A stretch of DNA of 64,000 bases. Origin: Dastarcus helophoroides (taxonomy: Eukaryota > Arthropoda > Insecta > Coleoptera > Bothrideridae). The DNA lies in NCBI GenBank assembly GCA_028583605.1, contig CM053327.1, forward strand, positions 3,844,001 to 3,908,000, read 5' to 3'. A model generated the notes under the pieces. It saw only the letters and a list, made by a program, of their open reading frames with translations, did no database searches and was not told the DNA's origin. Positions 1 through 11,776 of this stretch are shown here, in pieces. Every line of letters starts with the position of its first letter. Positions within the stretch are counted from its first letter, which is position 1. Both the position numbers and the translations under genes were made by a program.

Positions 1-36
1 AGGAACGAAGTAAATAAATATGGCTACTAAACGACT

Positions 37-154
<118 letters not shown>

Positions 155-419
155 TTGTTGTCAACACTCTTAATTGTAACTTCAAATTTGTCTGAAGTTC
201 GTATCTTGAAACAATTGCCTTATTTGGGAACCAATAAAAATTCCTTTTTTAATTTTCTCCTCACTTATAGATGCAAATTTGTTTTTTAAATACTTCAAAG
301 AATTTCCTTCTTTATCCAGTGCTTTAACAAAAATTTTGGTCAGGCCTAGCTTAATGTGAAGTGGAGGTAACTATATTTTTCCTTTCTGAATCAATGCTCC
401 TAGCTGCAGCAATGTAGCC

Positions 420-2742
420 TCGGATCGGACTGGACTTAATGATGACGACTCGACCAGGAAAAGGAATAAACAAGAACGGAAATGAAAATCTAATACTAAA
501 GGATTAAGAACCTGGAATGTGGAATTGTTTAACAACAACAGAACCTGATCGAAATGGAAAAACACAATATAGACATTTGCGCTCTTGCAGAGACTAAGAA
601 AAAGAGGCAAAGTATGCATAAAATACGAGAACTACATCCTCATATATAGCAGAAAAGATAAGAGCGAGAGAACCACATCAGGAGTAGGCATGCTGATACA
701 TCAAAAATTAGAAAAACAAATTCAAGTCATAAACGACATAACACTTCGATACAAAACGCTTTACAAGCGTGTATGCTTTAAATATAACAAAAACCCAAGA
801 AAAGTTGACAATAACTCGATCCTGGAAACGGACCATGTTGAAACATCGTGGGAAAAGATCCGAAGAAAGATGAAGGCAGCTGCTGAAGAGGCCGTAGGCA
901 AGAGAAAAGTAAAGTGTGATGGCAAACAAAAGAAATCTTGATTCCATGGGTAAGTTAAGAACCTAGCAAGAAGAAAAAGACAATCCTATCTCCGCCATAG
1001 AAGCAAAGTGACAAATTGGTCAGAAACAGAGCTAACAATGTAATACTAAACATAAAACGTGAACACTGGGAGAAATTTTCAACTGACATAGAGGACAATC
1101 TTTATGGAGCACAAAAACGAGTTTGGAATATGCCGAGGATTCGAAAAAGACAAATTAACTAATATGTACAAATCACCAAAATTAAACCGGGAGAATGGGA
1201 CAGCACAAACGTAGAAAACAAAAAAGAACAAAGCGAAGACTGAGAGAATGAAATGAAAGAATAAGACCAACAAAGCTCTATAAATAGAAAAGAAACAGTT
1301 CAATAAATGGCAGGCAAACTAAAAAATAGAAAATTACTAGACCTAGATGGAATAGCAAAAAAATTGATCAAATATGGGGGAGATCCACTCATGCAACAAT
1401 TAACAGCTATTTTCAACAAAACAGTGGCACCCATAATCACCCAAAAAAGAAAGCGTGACAACATCCACTTTCAAAAAAGCAAAGAAAGCTGACCCAAAAA
1501 ACTACCGTGGCATTGCTCTACTAAGCACCGTTTTAAAACTATTGACCAAAATCTTGGCAAAGGAAATAACAAAAACAGGAATTTGTGAAGAGTGGCAATG
1601 GTTTAGACAAAATAGATTCACAATCGATGCAATCTTCATACTGTGATAAATAGCCGAGAAAACTATTGAACACAACAAACCAGCTTTCATGCGTTTTGTT
1701 GATCTTGCACAAGCGTTTAACAGAGTAAGACTCAGATGTCCTCGCGATACTAAAAAAAAGAGAAATAGACAATAAAATAATAACTATCATCAAAGAGCTG
1801 AACACGAAGAACACAGCGACAATAAAGGTAGGCAATGAAATGACGCAGAAAATACCAGTCGTAGATGGAATAAAACAGGGAGATAGTCTTAGCCCGATTC
1901 TTTTTTTTTAATTGTGAACGAGATAATCAGCGAAATACAAACAATCGTTAAATGATACGGAATGGGTAAGGAAACGATTAAAGCAGTTGGCTATACCGAT
2001 GATGTAGTCCTGATATCAAAGGGAGAAGACGACCTGCAAAAAATGCTATATAAAATGGAACAAGTGACAAAGAAATATAATATGATCATATCCGTGCCGA
2101 AGACCGAAGCCTTAACTATCTCTAAGAAACCTAGACGCTGCAAATCTAGTATCTATAACCAAAGAGTAGAACAATTAATGGAGCTTAAACACTTGAGAGT
2201 AAACATTACCAGCAATAGAAATATAAAAAAGGAAGTGAAAGATCAAGTGACCAAAGAAACCTTAATATCAGAATTCTTACGATATATTATTTGGAGGATC
2301 AAATACATCTCCATAAGAGCAAAACTAAAATTTATAAAACATGCGTAAGACCAGTAATGACATATGCAGCCGAGACTTGAGCTGAGTCGATCGCTACTAA
2401 ATGCCTTCTAAAAATAGCTGAAATGAGAACTATTCGAGCAATTAGAGACCTTACACTACAACCTAACGACTAAATAAGACAGGCATGCCAAGTATAGGAT
2501 GTGTCGAGATAGGTACGAAAAAAAAAAGAAGAGATAAACGACAGATTACCTAAGATCGCTAAAACCCAAAAGCCAAACACTTCAAGGACCACTAGGAGGA
2601 CCCCCAATGCGATGGTATGAGAACTGGACGTCCGCATCACAGGGACAAGAATAACAAACAGATTAACAGAAGCTACAAAAAGAACAGGACATACGTCCTA
2701 ACCTTAGAAGTAGCAGAATTAAGAGAAGAAAAAGAAGAAGCT
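420..2742 (+). mobile_element. Decayed non-LTR retrotransposon (endonuclease-reverse transcriptase LINE)
   Basis: Broken LINE on the plus strand. A recognisable apurinic-endonuclease start (TWN near 490-520, then a GVGMLIHQK-like block near 680-710) is followed by reverse-transcriptase pieces: a KNYRGIALLS-type block near 1500-1530, and the polymerase catalytic block as YTDDVVL near 1992-2012, where the usual YADD reads YTDD. A C-terminal region (RPVMTYAAE-like, near 2350-2375) follows, and the copy ends in an A/G-rich GAAGAAAAAGAAGAA tail near 2725-2742. Frames change several times, stops are frequent, and parts between endonuclease and RT are missing, so it cannot be active. It resembles the endonuclease-RT proteins often mislabelled craniofacial development protein 2-like in insect gene sets. 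The LINE in the cathepsin intron (54590-56640) is a relative of the same general type. Confidence 0.85.
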
Positions 2743-3189
2743 TTTCTAAACTGATGGTTCTCGTATCAAATTTTAAATGCCAGCTTTTACTGTTTCACGT
2801 AAAGATCAAGCCTTAATTTTATAATCTTTGTCTCTTGCACTGCTGTCCCACTTACACAAAAAGCAACAGTATTTTGCATATTTTAGTTGCAGTCCTGTCA
2901 ATAACTCCACAACTTTCAAATCTGCACATATAATTACATCCCGACATTATTAGGAAACAATAGATAATAAATTGTCTCTTTACTTGAACTTGTGACCATG
3001 TTTTTCCTGTGTTTATTTTGGATTCTTCTAGAAAATCTACGATTGATTTATTAGGTAAATTATCAGACTGTTAAATGTTATTTAAGCGCTTCAATTAACT
3101 AGAGAGCTCACTTAGTTATAAACAAGGTAATTGCAATTGCCTTATTTGTAAATAAAAATTTTTGAAAAGTGTTTTGTGTTTTCATAAAA
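2743..3189. other. AT-rich spacer, no feature seen
   Basis: Ordinary AT-rich sequence between the LINE tail and the decayed gene at 3190. I see no coding frame, tandem repeat or RNA structure. Confidence 0.5.
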
Positions 3190-4202
3190 CATAATTATAT
3201 GTTCCATTTGTGATCTTCGTACTTTATAAATCTGAGTAATATTTTAAGATTGTCATATGCTTTCTTCATATTTACCGAATGACTTACAGGAACCGATGGA
3301 TGCTCGTTTCCATTAAAAACTAAAACAGCTTTCACACTTGCTTTAATTTTTTTTTTGGTGGAACGGACTGGTCCTTGGTTATCTTCAATAATTGAAATAC
3401 AATCATCATTATCATACATTTTTCCTGGTTCCAGGGGACAAGATTTGTAGTTCAAGACTTGCTTTAGATGAATTTATGAATAAATACGCCCGGCCAGGTG
3501 TATCATGGCAAAACACTAAATCACCTTCCACTGAAAATAAATAAGTAAGAGTACATTGCCTTTTTCTGTAAATGGACACCTTTAACTTCCTTTTCCAAGA
3601 GGTTCCACTATTTCAGGTGGGATCCGAGAAGTTCTGCTTTTGCTTCCGGGAAGTCCAAGTGACGAACAAAATCATTTAATTTATTTTGAGTGATTAAATG
3701 AGGTGTATTAGGCAAATCATGAGAATTAGGGATGTGGCTTGGCCCGGCTTCTGGTGGAGTACCTCCAGCGTCTGATCCCGAATCAAGCGTGTAACTCTCA
3801 GGTGGCTGAGCAATGGGTGATGAGTTGTCATGGGGCAGTGGTCGCATTGCAGACGGAATATTGGAGTACTGAATGCTAAGTTTGGTTTTGCTAATAATTC
3901 CTTTAACATTCGTCACGCAAATATAACAATTATCTACGTGATTACAAGGTACCCTTCGAGCTATTAGAACTGCGAATGGCTTAGATTTATGAGTACCTTT
4001 TAACCATCTCGTAAATGTTATCGAACACGAACTGCAACACCTTTTTGGGGCCCACGACTTATCTTGATCACCAACTTTGCAAGTACAGTTCATAAGCCCC
4101 TTTTACTAGTGAAGATAAAGGTTTTTGGTACGATTTCGCGGTATCTTCGCCACAAATATAGCAGAAATTATCGGTTTTATTAACGCAAAGTTGCGACGAC
4201 AT
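3190..4202 (-). pseudogene. Decayed copy of a repetitive arthropod protein gene of unknown function
   Basis: Reading down from an ATG at 4202-4200, the protein starts MSSQLCVNK and contains CYIC. After a frameshift near 4093 it continues to 3608 with Cys-pair motifs (CSSC; CNHVDNCYIC), then an IPSAMRPLPH block and a VRHLDFPEAKAELLGS block. After 3608 there are stops and frameshifts. The recognisable sequence resumes at about 3350-3195 (KAVLVFNGNEHPSVPVSH) and then stops. I recognise the pattern as a multi-copy, uncharacterised family found in many arthropod genomes, probably moved by or derived from transposons; I do not know its function. A short palindromic MITE lies inside at 3356-3454 and adds foreign codons. 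Truncation, two or more frameshifts and in-frame stops mean it is not functional. Confidence 0.6.
3356..3454. mobile_element. Short palindromic MITE, copy a
   Basis: Carries the end sequence GGTGGAACGGACTGG and the opposite arm CCAGGGGACAAGATTTG. Both ends recur at 9531, 15992, 51953 and 62517. This copy has a shortened centre and sits inside the decayed gene at 3190-4202. Confidence 0.6.
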
Positions 4203-4431
4203 TTTTGTTACTGGTTTAAACATACGTAGATTTAAGCGAAATATAAATAGATGTTTACTAAATACTTATAAAGTAAGAACTAAAGGGATATTTAAAGCAT
4301 AGATCCCACTACTTGCAGATAATAATGGACGCCCGTTTATTACCTATTAGGTACAAATCTTACAAAACATGCAATATTTTTATTGGGAGGATTTTTGTGC
4401 TGAACAGTAATTAGCCATTATTTTAGTATCA

Positions 4432-4437
4432 TTTATT
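4432..4437 (-). promoter_or_regulatory. Poly(A) signal AATAAA of serpin copy 1
   Basis: Minus-strand AATAAA about 62 bases past the serpin stop codon at 4499. Confidence 0.6.
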
Positions 4438-4498
4438 TACAAATTTACATAACAGGCAAGACATTCTGTTGGCGAAATCCATATTGAATACAGGAGCA

Positions 4499-7400
4499 TC
4501 ATTCTGGCTTAACTATTCTTGCATAGAATAGTGGTGTTACTGTGCCTCCAATCTTTTCAGCAAGAATGATCAAAAAGGGACGATTAACAACATATACCGG
4601 ATATGATACACGACCACCTCGCAGGAACAGAAGAACACCTACAAATACATATAGTATAAAAATTCTATAAGTAACTACGAAATAATTATTTAGAAATTTA
4701 ACAGAAACAAATTTTTTCTTAAGTTCGACTTTACAATCTAACTCTTACAGAAAACTAATAATTAAAACGGTAAGCTTAAAAAAAATTATTTTTATGTCGG
4801 CGCCACTCAAAATTTGGAGCCCCAGGCAGTCGTCCGGCTTGTCCGCACCTTTATCCGGCGCTAATCACATGTGGTAATGTGGTATTTAATTAAAATCAGT
4901 AATCAACGGGATGCTTAGTGTTGCGATATATCTAGTGAACGTCTCAATGGAAGTGACTAATTTGGCTACTAGATAAAAGTTTGTAAAAGCGTGATGAATC
5001 TGGCGAACCGCAAAAATGTTTTAGTTGGCCACCAGATTAAAGAATGTTGGTAGCTCAAATTGTCATGAAGGTAAAGCGAAATCACAAGCTTTCCCCCTAT
5101 CTAAAATCGGCTAACACGCCTAAAGGAGTTTTCATTTCAAAAATCGAGTAGTTAACATTTAGAGATTTAAATTGTAAATTCGCAAGGAAGTTAACAGAAC
5201 TAAAAAATGTGAAATAAGGTTTCAATTCAATTTTTAAAATGTTTACTTTTTTCCTTAATGTAACGATAACTTACCAGACGCGCTAGACGCCACCGTTCCT
5301 TGTTCGTTGACCTCCAGAAAAACTTTTTGCACTACTTTTCCAACTGTCAATTGTTTGCCGTCCTCAGTTGATAAATTGGAGAAATCTGGTGTTTCAAATA
5401 TATGTCCAAAATCCAGCTATGACAAAATACATTTGTTAACTAAACATTGATATCTTACGATATACTTACAGCTCTGAGTTGGTCTTCGAGGTCAAAAGTC
5501 GACTCAATTTTAAATTTTGGTAATTTTACTACAGTAAAACGGTCATTAGTTAGGTTTTCCATTAGTTTTGTCAAATTGTATTCGATTATTTTTTTTTCCA
5601 CATTTCTGAGCTCTTCTTTTTCATTTGGAAGAACAAGGATCATCTTAAACTTGTCGTTTGTAAACGGAAATTCAATAATTCGAGCCTTCAAGTTATGATC
5701 TTGTTTTGTGTATAGTCGACCGAAAGACATCTTCATCATGGTGACATTGATTTTTTCTTCCTCATTGAGGTAAAATAAATCAGTACGAGTGTATTTCGTA
5801 TCAAATGGTGTCTGCCATTTACCGTTGAAAAAAAGCGTATTTACAATGAAACTATGAGTATCATCTTTAATATCGTTCGTTTCAATGATATCTTTAACTT
5901 TTTCGCCAGTCTTTTTATAAACCCAATCATTAATGGCTTTGACAGTTGTTTCCTTCCTGTCTTTAAAATTCACATTTTCGATGTCAGAATAAAAATTCTT
6001 CTGAATCGCTTCCGTAAATCCTGGATTTAGATGGTATTTCTTGTCTATATATATTTTATTGGCAATATCTAATTCAACATCTTTAGCAGAATTGAGCCTG
6101 TCAATTAAATCTTTGTATCCTTTTGCGGCGATTTCTGCTTCTGGTATGTGAAGCCCTTTTTGGAAGGTTTCGTATGTTTTGCCGGGAGCAGCCCCTTGAT
6201 ATAACATGCTCAGGACGGCATGAAGGCTGAATGGGGAGAAGGCGAAGTTGCCGCTTTTCTTTGATAATTGTGCGTAGAGTTTGCTTGCAAATTGCTCGCT
6301 TGCCTTACTTGTGATTTGCCATGATTTGTCATCTGCTTTAACCGAGCATACGCACAGCAGCCCTAATAATAGGGTAGAAACTGAAAATAAGCATTTAAGT
6401 TTTCTTTCAATTCATATTTATATTTTACTTTTAAAAAAATCAAAAAGGATATTTTGAAGAAACAAAAATACTTTACAGTTTTTCTTTAACCAAAAACATT
6501 TTTGAATGTTAAAATTATATTTTTAAAAATTAAGAAAATTTTTAATTAATCATTGAGCACTAGAAAAAAACGGGATTTTTTTAAGTGAAATTTACAATAA
6601 CAATTTTTAGTAAAAATATCAATTTTTAACACTTGTGAATAATATTTATAACTATTAAACTTTATTAACACTTAAAACAACAACAAAAATACTCTACTGT
6701 TACAGATGTTAAAATTTCCAGGATATTGATATAAATATTTATAGAAATATTGTGGAATTTTTAATATCTACTGTTGTTTTAATTATTAAATGTAATAGTT
6801 ATGAATATTGAAGAATTGCACAAAGTAAGGGTAAGAAATGTCATTTACTTGTGAAAAAGCCTTCGAATCTTAATTTTAAATTTTGGAATTTTGAAATTTT
6901 GCAATTTTGGAATTTTAAAATGTTGGAATTTTAGAATTTTGTTATTTTGGAATTTTGAAATTTTGCAGTTACCGAATTTAGGTATTTTATTATTTTGGAA
7001 TTTTAAAATTTTGAAAATTTGTAAATTTAGAATTTTAGAATTTTGTAATTTTGGAATTTTAAAATTTTAGAATTTTGAAATTTTGGAATTTTAAAATTGT
7101 GGAATTTTTGAATTTTGAAATTTAAGAATTTTGGAGTTGTCGTAGTCAGCAGATTTCGAGAGTACGTTATGTGACATGAATAAGTAGAGTTGAGAGTAGT
7201 GGTGGCGATGGCTCCGTGGTTAGGAGTCTGGCCTGTAACGCGGCGGTACTAGGTTCGACTCCCAGTCGCTGATCACATATTTTTAACTACTACAGAGTTC
7301 TGAAATTTTAGAATTTTGGAACTGTGGAACTTTGTATTTTAAGATTTTAAAATTTTGGAATTCTGCAATTTTAAAATTGTGGAATTTTCTAATTTTAGAA

Positions 7401-9859
7401 TTAGGGAATTTTAAAATTTTAGAATTTCTTAATTGTGAAATTTTGCTAATTTTAGAATTATGAAATTTTAAAATTTTAGAAATTTTTAATTTTGGAATTT
7501 GATCCTTTGGAATTGTGTAACTCTAGAATTTTGGAATTTTGGTATTTTAGAATTTTGGAATTTTGGAATTATGAAATTGTGGAGTTTTAAAATTTTGAAA
7601 TTATAGAATTTGGGAATCTTAGAGTTAAGGAATTTCAAAATTTTGAAATTCTGGAATTTTGGTATTTTAGAATTTTGGAATTCTGCAATTGCGGAATTTT
7701 AAAATTTTGGAATTTTAGAATTTAGGAATTTTAAAATTTTGAAATTTTGGAATTTTGAATTTTGAAATTTTGAAAATGTGGAATTTTGTTACTTCGGTAT
7801 TTTAGAATTTAAAAATTTTGAAAATTTGAAATTTGGTAATTCTGAAATTTTGGTATTTAAGAATTATGAAATTTTGAACTTTGAAATTTGAACTTTGAAC
7901 TTTGAACTTTGAACTTTGAACTTTGAACTTTGAACTTTGAACTTTAAACTTTGAACCTTGAACCTTGAACCTTGAACTTCGAGCTTTGAACTTCGAACTT
8001 CGAAGTTCGAAGTTCAAATTTCGATAACATGCGAATTCTAAAAAAATGATATTCGGATTAGCAAAGATGAGGTCTTGATATAAAAAAGAACTGCTATTTT
8101 GCTAGAATCTTCCATATTTACAATTACGGTCTAATCTCGGTAATCCGGATCTCGCTTTAAAAGACACGCGAATTTTGAAAAAAAAAATTTTTGATTAGCG
8201 AAGAGTTGGATTACAGAGATGAGATCGTAATTTGAAAAAAATCGCAATTCAAAAAATTCGGCTTTTTTTTAAAAACTTAAAAACAATTTAAGATGTCAAA
8301 ATGTTGAACAAAATGTTAATTTTTATTAAACCAAATTTTAAATAGTCAACGTTGTTCTAATCTAAATATTGAACGAAAGCGAAAATTTCAAAAACAGTTG
8401 AAAAGGTTAAAATTTTGAAGTTAGTGTAGAGTATTTTTGAAAAAATCAAAAATTTTCAAAAATGCGCAATTTGGAATAAAATATCGACACAAAAGATAAG
8501 ACATTTTCAAAAATAATAAAAAAATTAAAAAATCGAAATAGTCTAATAAAGTCGAGACTTTCAAATATAAACATTTTTAAATAACAGTCCAATTGAAAAA
8601 AAAATATTTTGAAAAGGATGAAGTTGTAAAAAAGTCGAAAATTTCAAAAACTGAAATTTATAAAATTGTCCAGCTTTCAAAAATTTTAAATTTTTATATA
8701 AGTAAGAAATTTCAAAGTGCGGAAGTTTTTTAAAAATATAAAATAAGACTTCTGGACTTCCAGAAATAAACATTTAAAAAAAAACATTCAGAGTACAAAT
8801 GCTGAAAGAATGTGGAAATCTTCAAAAAAATTGAAATTTAAAAAAAATTCATATTTTAGAAAAAAATCTAAACCTTGAAAAATCGATTTTTAATAAAATC
8901 GAAGTTTTCAAAAAGCTTCAAAAACTTTTTGGAAAAATCAAAACTTTAGAAATAATGACGCTTGGAAGAAAGAATAAATATTAAAAAAGGTCGGAAATAT
9001 ATGAAAAAATCGAAAGCCTAGATAGAAGTATAAATTTTGAAATAACATCGAAATTTTGAAAAAAACAAAACTTTTTACAAAACTCGACAATATCAAAAAT
9101 TTTCTATGTCCAGTTTACAAAGAAATCTAAAATTTTGGAATAGTAAACGTTTTGAAAAAAGTCAATGTCACCAGAAAAGTCGAAAATTTCATTGACATTT
9201 TAGACAGTTAAAAGAAAAATGTCAAAATTTTGAATTAAGTTGAAATTTTGAAGTCAAACAACGCTTAAAAAACGCAATTTAAAAAAGGGTGAAATTTTGA
9301 AATAAAAATGAAATGTTGAGCAAAACTCGACATTTTCACAAATAAAATAAAAAAGAATTGAAATTAAAATATCGAAATTTTTAAAAGGCAACATTGTTAA
9401 AAAATCCAGAATTTTCGAAAATTAGAAAGTTTGGGAAAATCTATAAATTTTCAATAAAGTGTTTTTAAAATAATTTCCGAGATTTTGAAAAAAAATTATA
9501 AAGAACAAAAATTTCAAAAGAAGATAATTGTTTTTTTGGTGGTCCGTTGTTATTTTCAAAAATAGAAATACAATTCTTGAGAGATACTGTATCTCTCTGA
9601 AAATAATAGTTTCGCCTAACCTAACCTAACCCAACCTTTGCTGTGTTTTAATCTTTCTTGGTTTCAGGGGACAAGTTTGTATTTCAATTTAAAAAAAAAT
9701 AAAACTTTGAAAAAACCTTAGCGGCCATGGCAAAAAAAAGTGGGATCGAGTGAAATATAAGCTGTTATATTAGTACCTAATAATCATTTTTAAATATTCT
9801 GTTATGTTATTATGTTTTTGTTACTACATATTATGTCAAAGGAAGTACTTACATTTCAT
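4499..9859 (-). CDS. Secreted serpin (serine protease inhibitor), copy 1
   Basis: Four coding exons, minus strand: 9853-9859, 5470-6380, 5275-5416 and 4638-4499. All junctions have GT/AG ends (GTAAGT donors at exons 1, 2 and 3) and the exons total 1200 bases, giving 399 residues plus stop. Residues 1-18 (MKFSTLLLGLLCVCSVKA) form a signal peptide, so the product is secreted. The serpin fold is recognisable throughout: FAFSPFSLHAVLSMLYQGA, the NTLFFNGKW shutter/breach region, LPKFKIES, the hinge EVNEQGTVASSAS (residues 341-353) and NRPFLII near the C-terminus. By standard serpin numbering from the hinge, P1 is Arg360 followed by Gly, which would suit a trypsin-like target protease; Arg363 is an alternative. 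The hinge has the small residues expected of an inhibitory serpin, although P13 is Val. The first exon carries only ATGAAAT; it was chosen because it joins in frame, has a perfect donor, and has a homologous partner upstream of copy 2. Intron 1 (3.5 kb) is full of AT minisatellite. The target protease is not known. Confidence 0.9.
4785..5155. repeat. Dispersed repeat in serpin copy 1 intron 3
   Basis: A stretch with GC-richer start (TCGGCGCCACTC...) and end (CCCCCTATCTAAAATCGGCT...) that copy 2's matching intron lacks. A related end sequence recurs near 16715-16780. It is an insertion of unknown class. Confidence 0.4.
6840..8030. repeat. Degenerate GAATTTTG-type octamer minisatellite, with a (GAACTTT)n segment
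   Basis: Long run of diverged 8-bp units (GGAATTTT, GAATTTTA) inside intron 1 of serpin copy 1. It ends with about ten 7-bp GAACTTT units at roughly 7866-7945. It is the diverged counterpart of the far more regular array in intron 1 of copy 2 (30586-31460). No coding potential; apparent Lys/Phe-rich frames are repeat artefacts. Confidence 0.85.
7203..7271 (+). tRNA. tRNA-like relic (tRNA pseudogene or SINE head)
   Basis: An island of normal base composition inside the AT minisatellite. It folds partly as a tRNA: acceptor TGGCGA with TCGCTG, D-stem GCTCC with GGAGT around a GTGGTTA loop, and a B-box-like GGTTCGACTCCC with a partly paired T-stem. The anticodon stem pairs poorly. One reading of the loop would give anticodon GTA (Tyr), but I do not trust that identity. 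Probably a tRNA-derived retroposon fragment or pseudogene rather than a working tRNA. Confidence 0.4.
8040..9530. repeat. AT-rich cryptically simple sequence in serpin copy 1 intron 1
   Basis: About 1.5 kb of A-rich sequence dominated by diverged AAAAGTCGAAATTTTGAAA-like words. No coding frame or clean tandem period. The same vocabulary recurs at 16.7-17.9, 42.2-43.3 and 48.5-50.8 kb. Confidence 0.6.
9531..9690. mobile_element. Palindromic MITE, copy b
   Basis: Ends match the dispersed family (TTTTTGGTGG... and TCTTTCTTGGTTTCAGGGGACAAG...). The centre holds a hairpin remnant around GAGAGATACTGTATCTCTC and a short (CCTAA)3 run at 9615-9632. Confidence 0.6.
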
Positions 9860-10135
9860 GGTAGAGAAGTGGAATATTACAATATGGTCAAAATTTGGTT
9901 ACTGATTATTTATACGTAATTAATCCTGTAATTTTTATGTCACTTTCATATGTGTTTCATTCTAAAGGATAAGATGATAACTTTTACCAGATTTGTTATC
10001 TCTTATGAGCAACACATGTCGCTTTATTCGAAATTAAACTTTCAAACAAAAATAAGCAATAATTTATTATGAAATCATAACCGTTAAAAATATCCTAAAT
10101 GAAGTATTTTTAAAACAACAAATAAACAAGCATTT
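9860..10135 (-). promoter_or_regulatory. Serpin copy 1 promoter with TATA box and GATA-type sites
   Basis: Reading the minus strand, a TATAAA lies at 9909-9914, 50 bases upstream of the ATG. A cluster of GATA-type words (GGATAAGATGATAA at 9967-9980 on the plus strand, TTATC near 9996-10000, CTTATGAG after it) follows upstream. The block aligns with 46394-46640 upstream of copy 2's exon 1, including TATA position and the GATA cluster. That conservation against diverged surroundings suggests it is regulatory; insect GATA factors act in gut and fat body, but the tissue here is inference. Confidence 0.6.
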
Positions 10136-10685
10136 TTTCGAAGAATAACCAAAAGAGTCAAAAGTAACGCAGTAAAATATATTTGCCTTATAGAAACTTC
10201 CAACTAAAGAAAAAAATATATACAATATATATACACTATGGGCCAGTACTCGATTTCGGTCTGCTATAAAGTGTAAAGAACAAGAAACATATCAAAATTC
10301 TCTAAGGAAAGAGAAGGATGGTATGATTTACACTGTTTCAATGTGTTGCTCAACACACGCGCGTTTATCAAATGATGACCACGCATTCAGCTGCAAACTG
10401 TAGACTGTAGATATTGCAAAAATACCTTATCGGAGCTCGATAAAAATTGTCGCTTTAATTTACGTATTAATTGATTCTACAATTATTTTCACATCCTAAA
10501 AAGTATGAAAATAATTGCAGATATTTTACAATTTCGTCTTATTTAATCAACCGGGTCTAACGAAAAATAAACCAAAATTATAAAAGATAAATGAGCCCTG
10601 TGTAAAAATAATCATCCGGTGTGATGACAATCTAAACTGAAAACTTAAAAAATGATTCAACAAAAAAAAATGAAAGAAAAAATGT

Positions 10686-11776
10686 CTATGTAATAAATGG
10701 TTCAAAAATGTCCCCTCCTTGTGTTTTGCAATAATCTAATCTGTCGTAAAATTCAGTTCTTACGCGTGCCAACATCTTAGGGGAAATATTATCTAGGACT
10801 TCTACAATTCGGGCCCGTAAATGATCTATATTACGTGGTCTTTCTTGTACGTGTCCATAAAATATTTGTTTTAGATATCCCCAAAGGAAGAACTCGTTAG
10901 GCGATAAATCGGGGGATCGAGGCGGCCACTTGATTGTGCCCCTTGAACTAATAAGACGCTGCGGAAATGTGGTTTCCAAGAAAGTTCTCACACGTTGAGC
11001 ATTATAGGCTGGACAACCATCTTGTTGAAACCACACATCCTCAAAGTTAATGTCCAGTGCCTGAACAGCCGGCATTATTTTATTGCGGAGCATAGTTAAA
11101 TATTTGTCAGCAGTTAGGTTTCCATTTATGAAAAATGGCCCAATAATGGAATCTCCTAACATACCAGCCCAAACATTTACCTTCTCAAGGTACTGTGTTC
11201 GTAAAGGAATACTCAAGTGCTTATTTTCTCTAGACCCATACCTAATTATTTGATGGCTGTGGTGTCTATAAAGAAAAAAAGATGATTCATCGGTAAAGAA
11301 ATATCCATCGACATCAACTTTTTCTCTCATAGACCCACAAAATCCAAGACGTTTGTATCGATCTTCAGGAAATATCTCTTGGGTTTCAGATACTTTATAA
11401 CACTTGTACCCATTTCTTTTCAAAGTATTTCGCCCTGTTCGCTATGGCACATTAATTTCTTCTGCGATCTGCTTACTAGAACAAGGTTCATTTGCTTCGA
11501 CAAATGCAATACAGCTACCTCCTTAGCCATTCTTTCGTCGGATAATGGCCTGTCACTTTCAGGTTGACGCGCTTCCGAACAATACTTGTTATTACAACCA
11601 GTTATGCATCCCGATTTTTCAAATTTGTGGACGATATTTAACACCGTCTTTGCATCAAGTATTGGTCGGTCTTCGTAGGAAAAAGCGTATCGCCCAACGA
11701 CTTGTTCAGCGTTTTGGGAGGTTAAATACCACTTAATAATTAGCAATTTTTCTTCTGATTCGAATAACAATAACAT
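10686..11776 (-). pseudogene. Tc1/mariner-type (DD41) transposase, frameshifted
   Basis: Would cut and rejoin the transposon at TA sites. Two overlapping frames: 11776-11420 holds the N-terminal helix-turn-helix (KLLIIKWYLTSQNAEQVVGR), and 11423-10686 holds the DDE catalytic core. The frame changes near 11520 inside a region where the original sequence reads AFVEANEPCSS. Catalytic residues visible: first Asp in FFTDESSF, second Asp in WFQQDGCPA, and an acidic residue in SPDLSPNEFFLWGY. Counting 41 residues between the second Asp and that last position gives a DD41 spacing, with Glu where relatives have Asp. The copy at 40086-41169 shares the same frameshift, so either both descend from a broken parent or the shift is functional; I favour the former. 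Confidence 0.85.

Noticed and set aside
10686..11423. Reading the SPD Asp as the last catalytic residue (DD36D)
   Set aside because: In Tc1/mariner proteins the catalytic acid lies five residues later (P-x-D/E); counting to that position gives 41.
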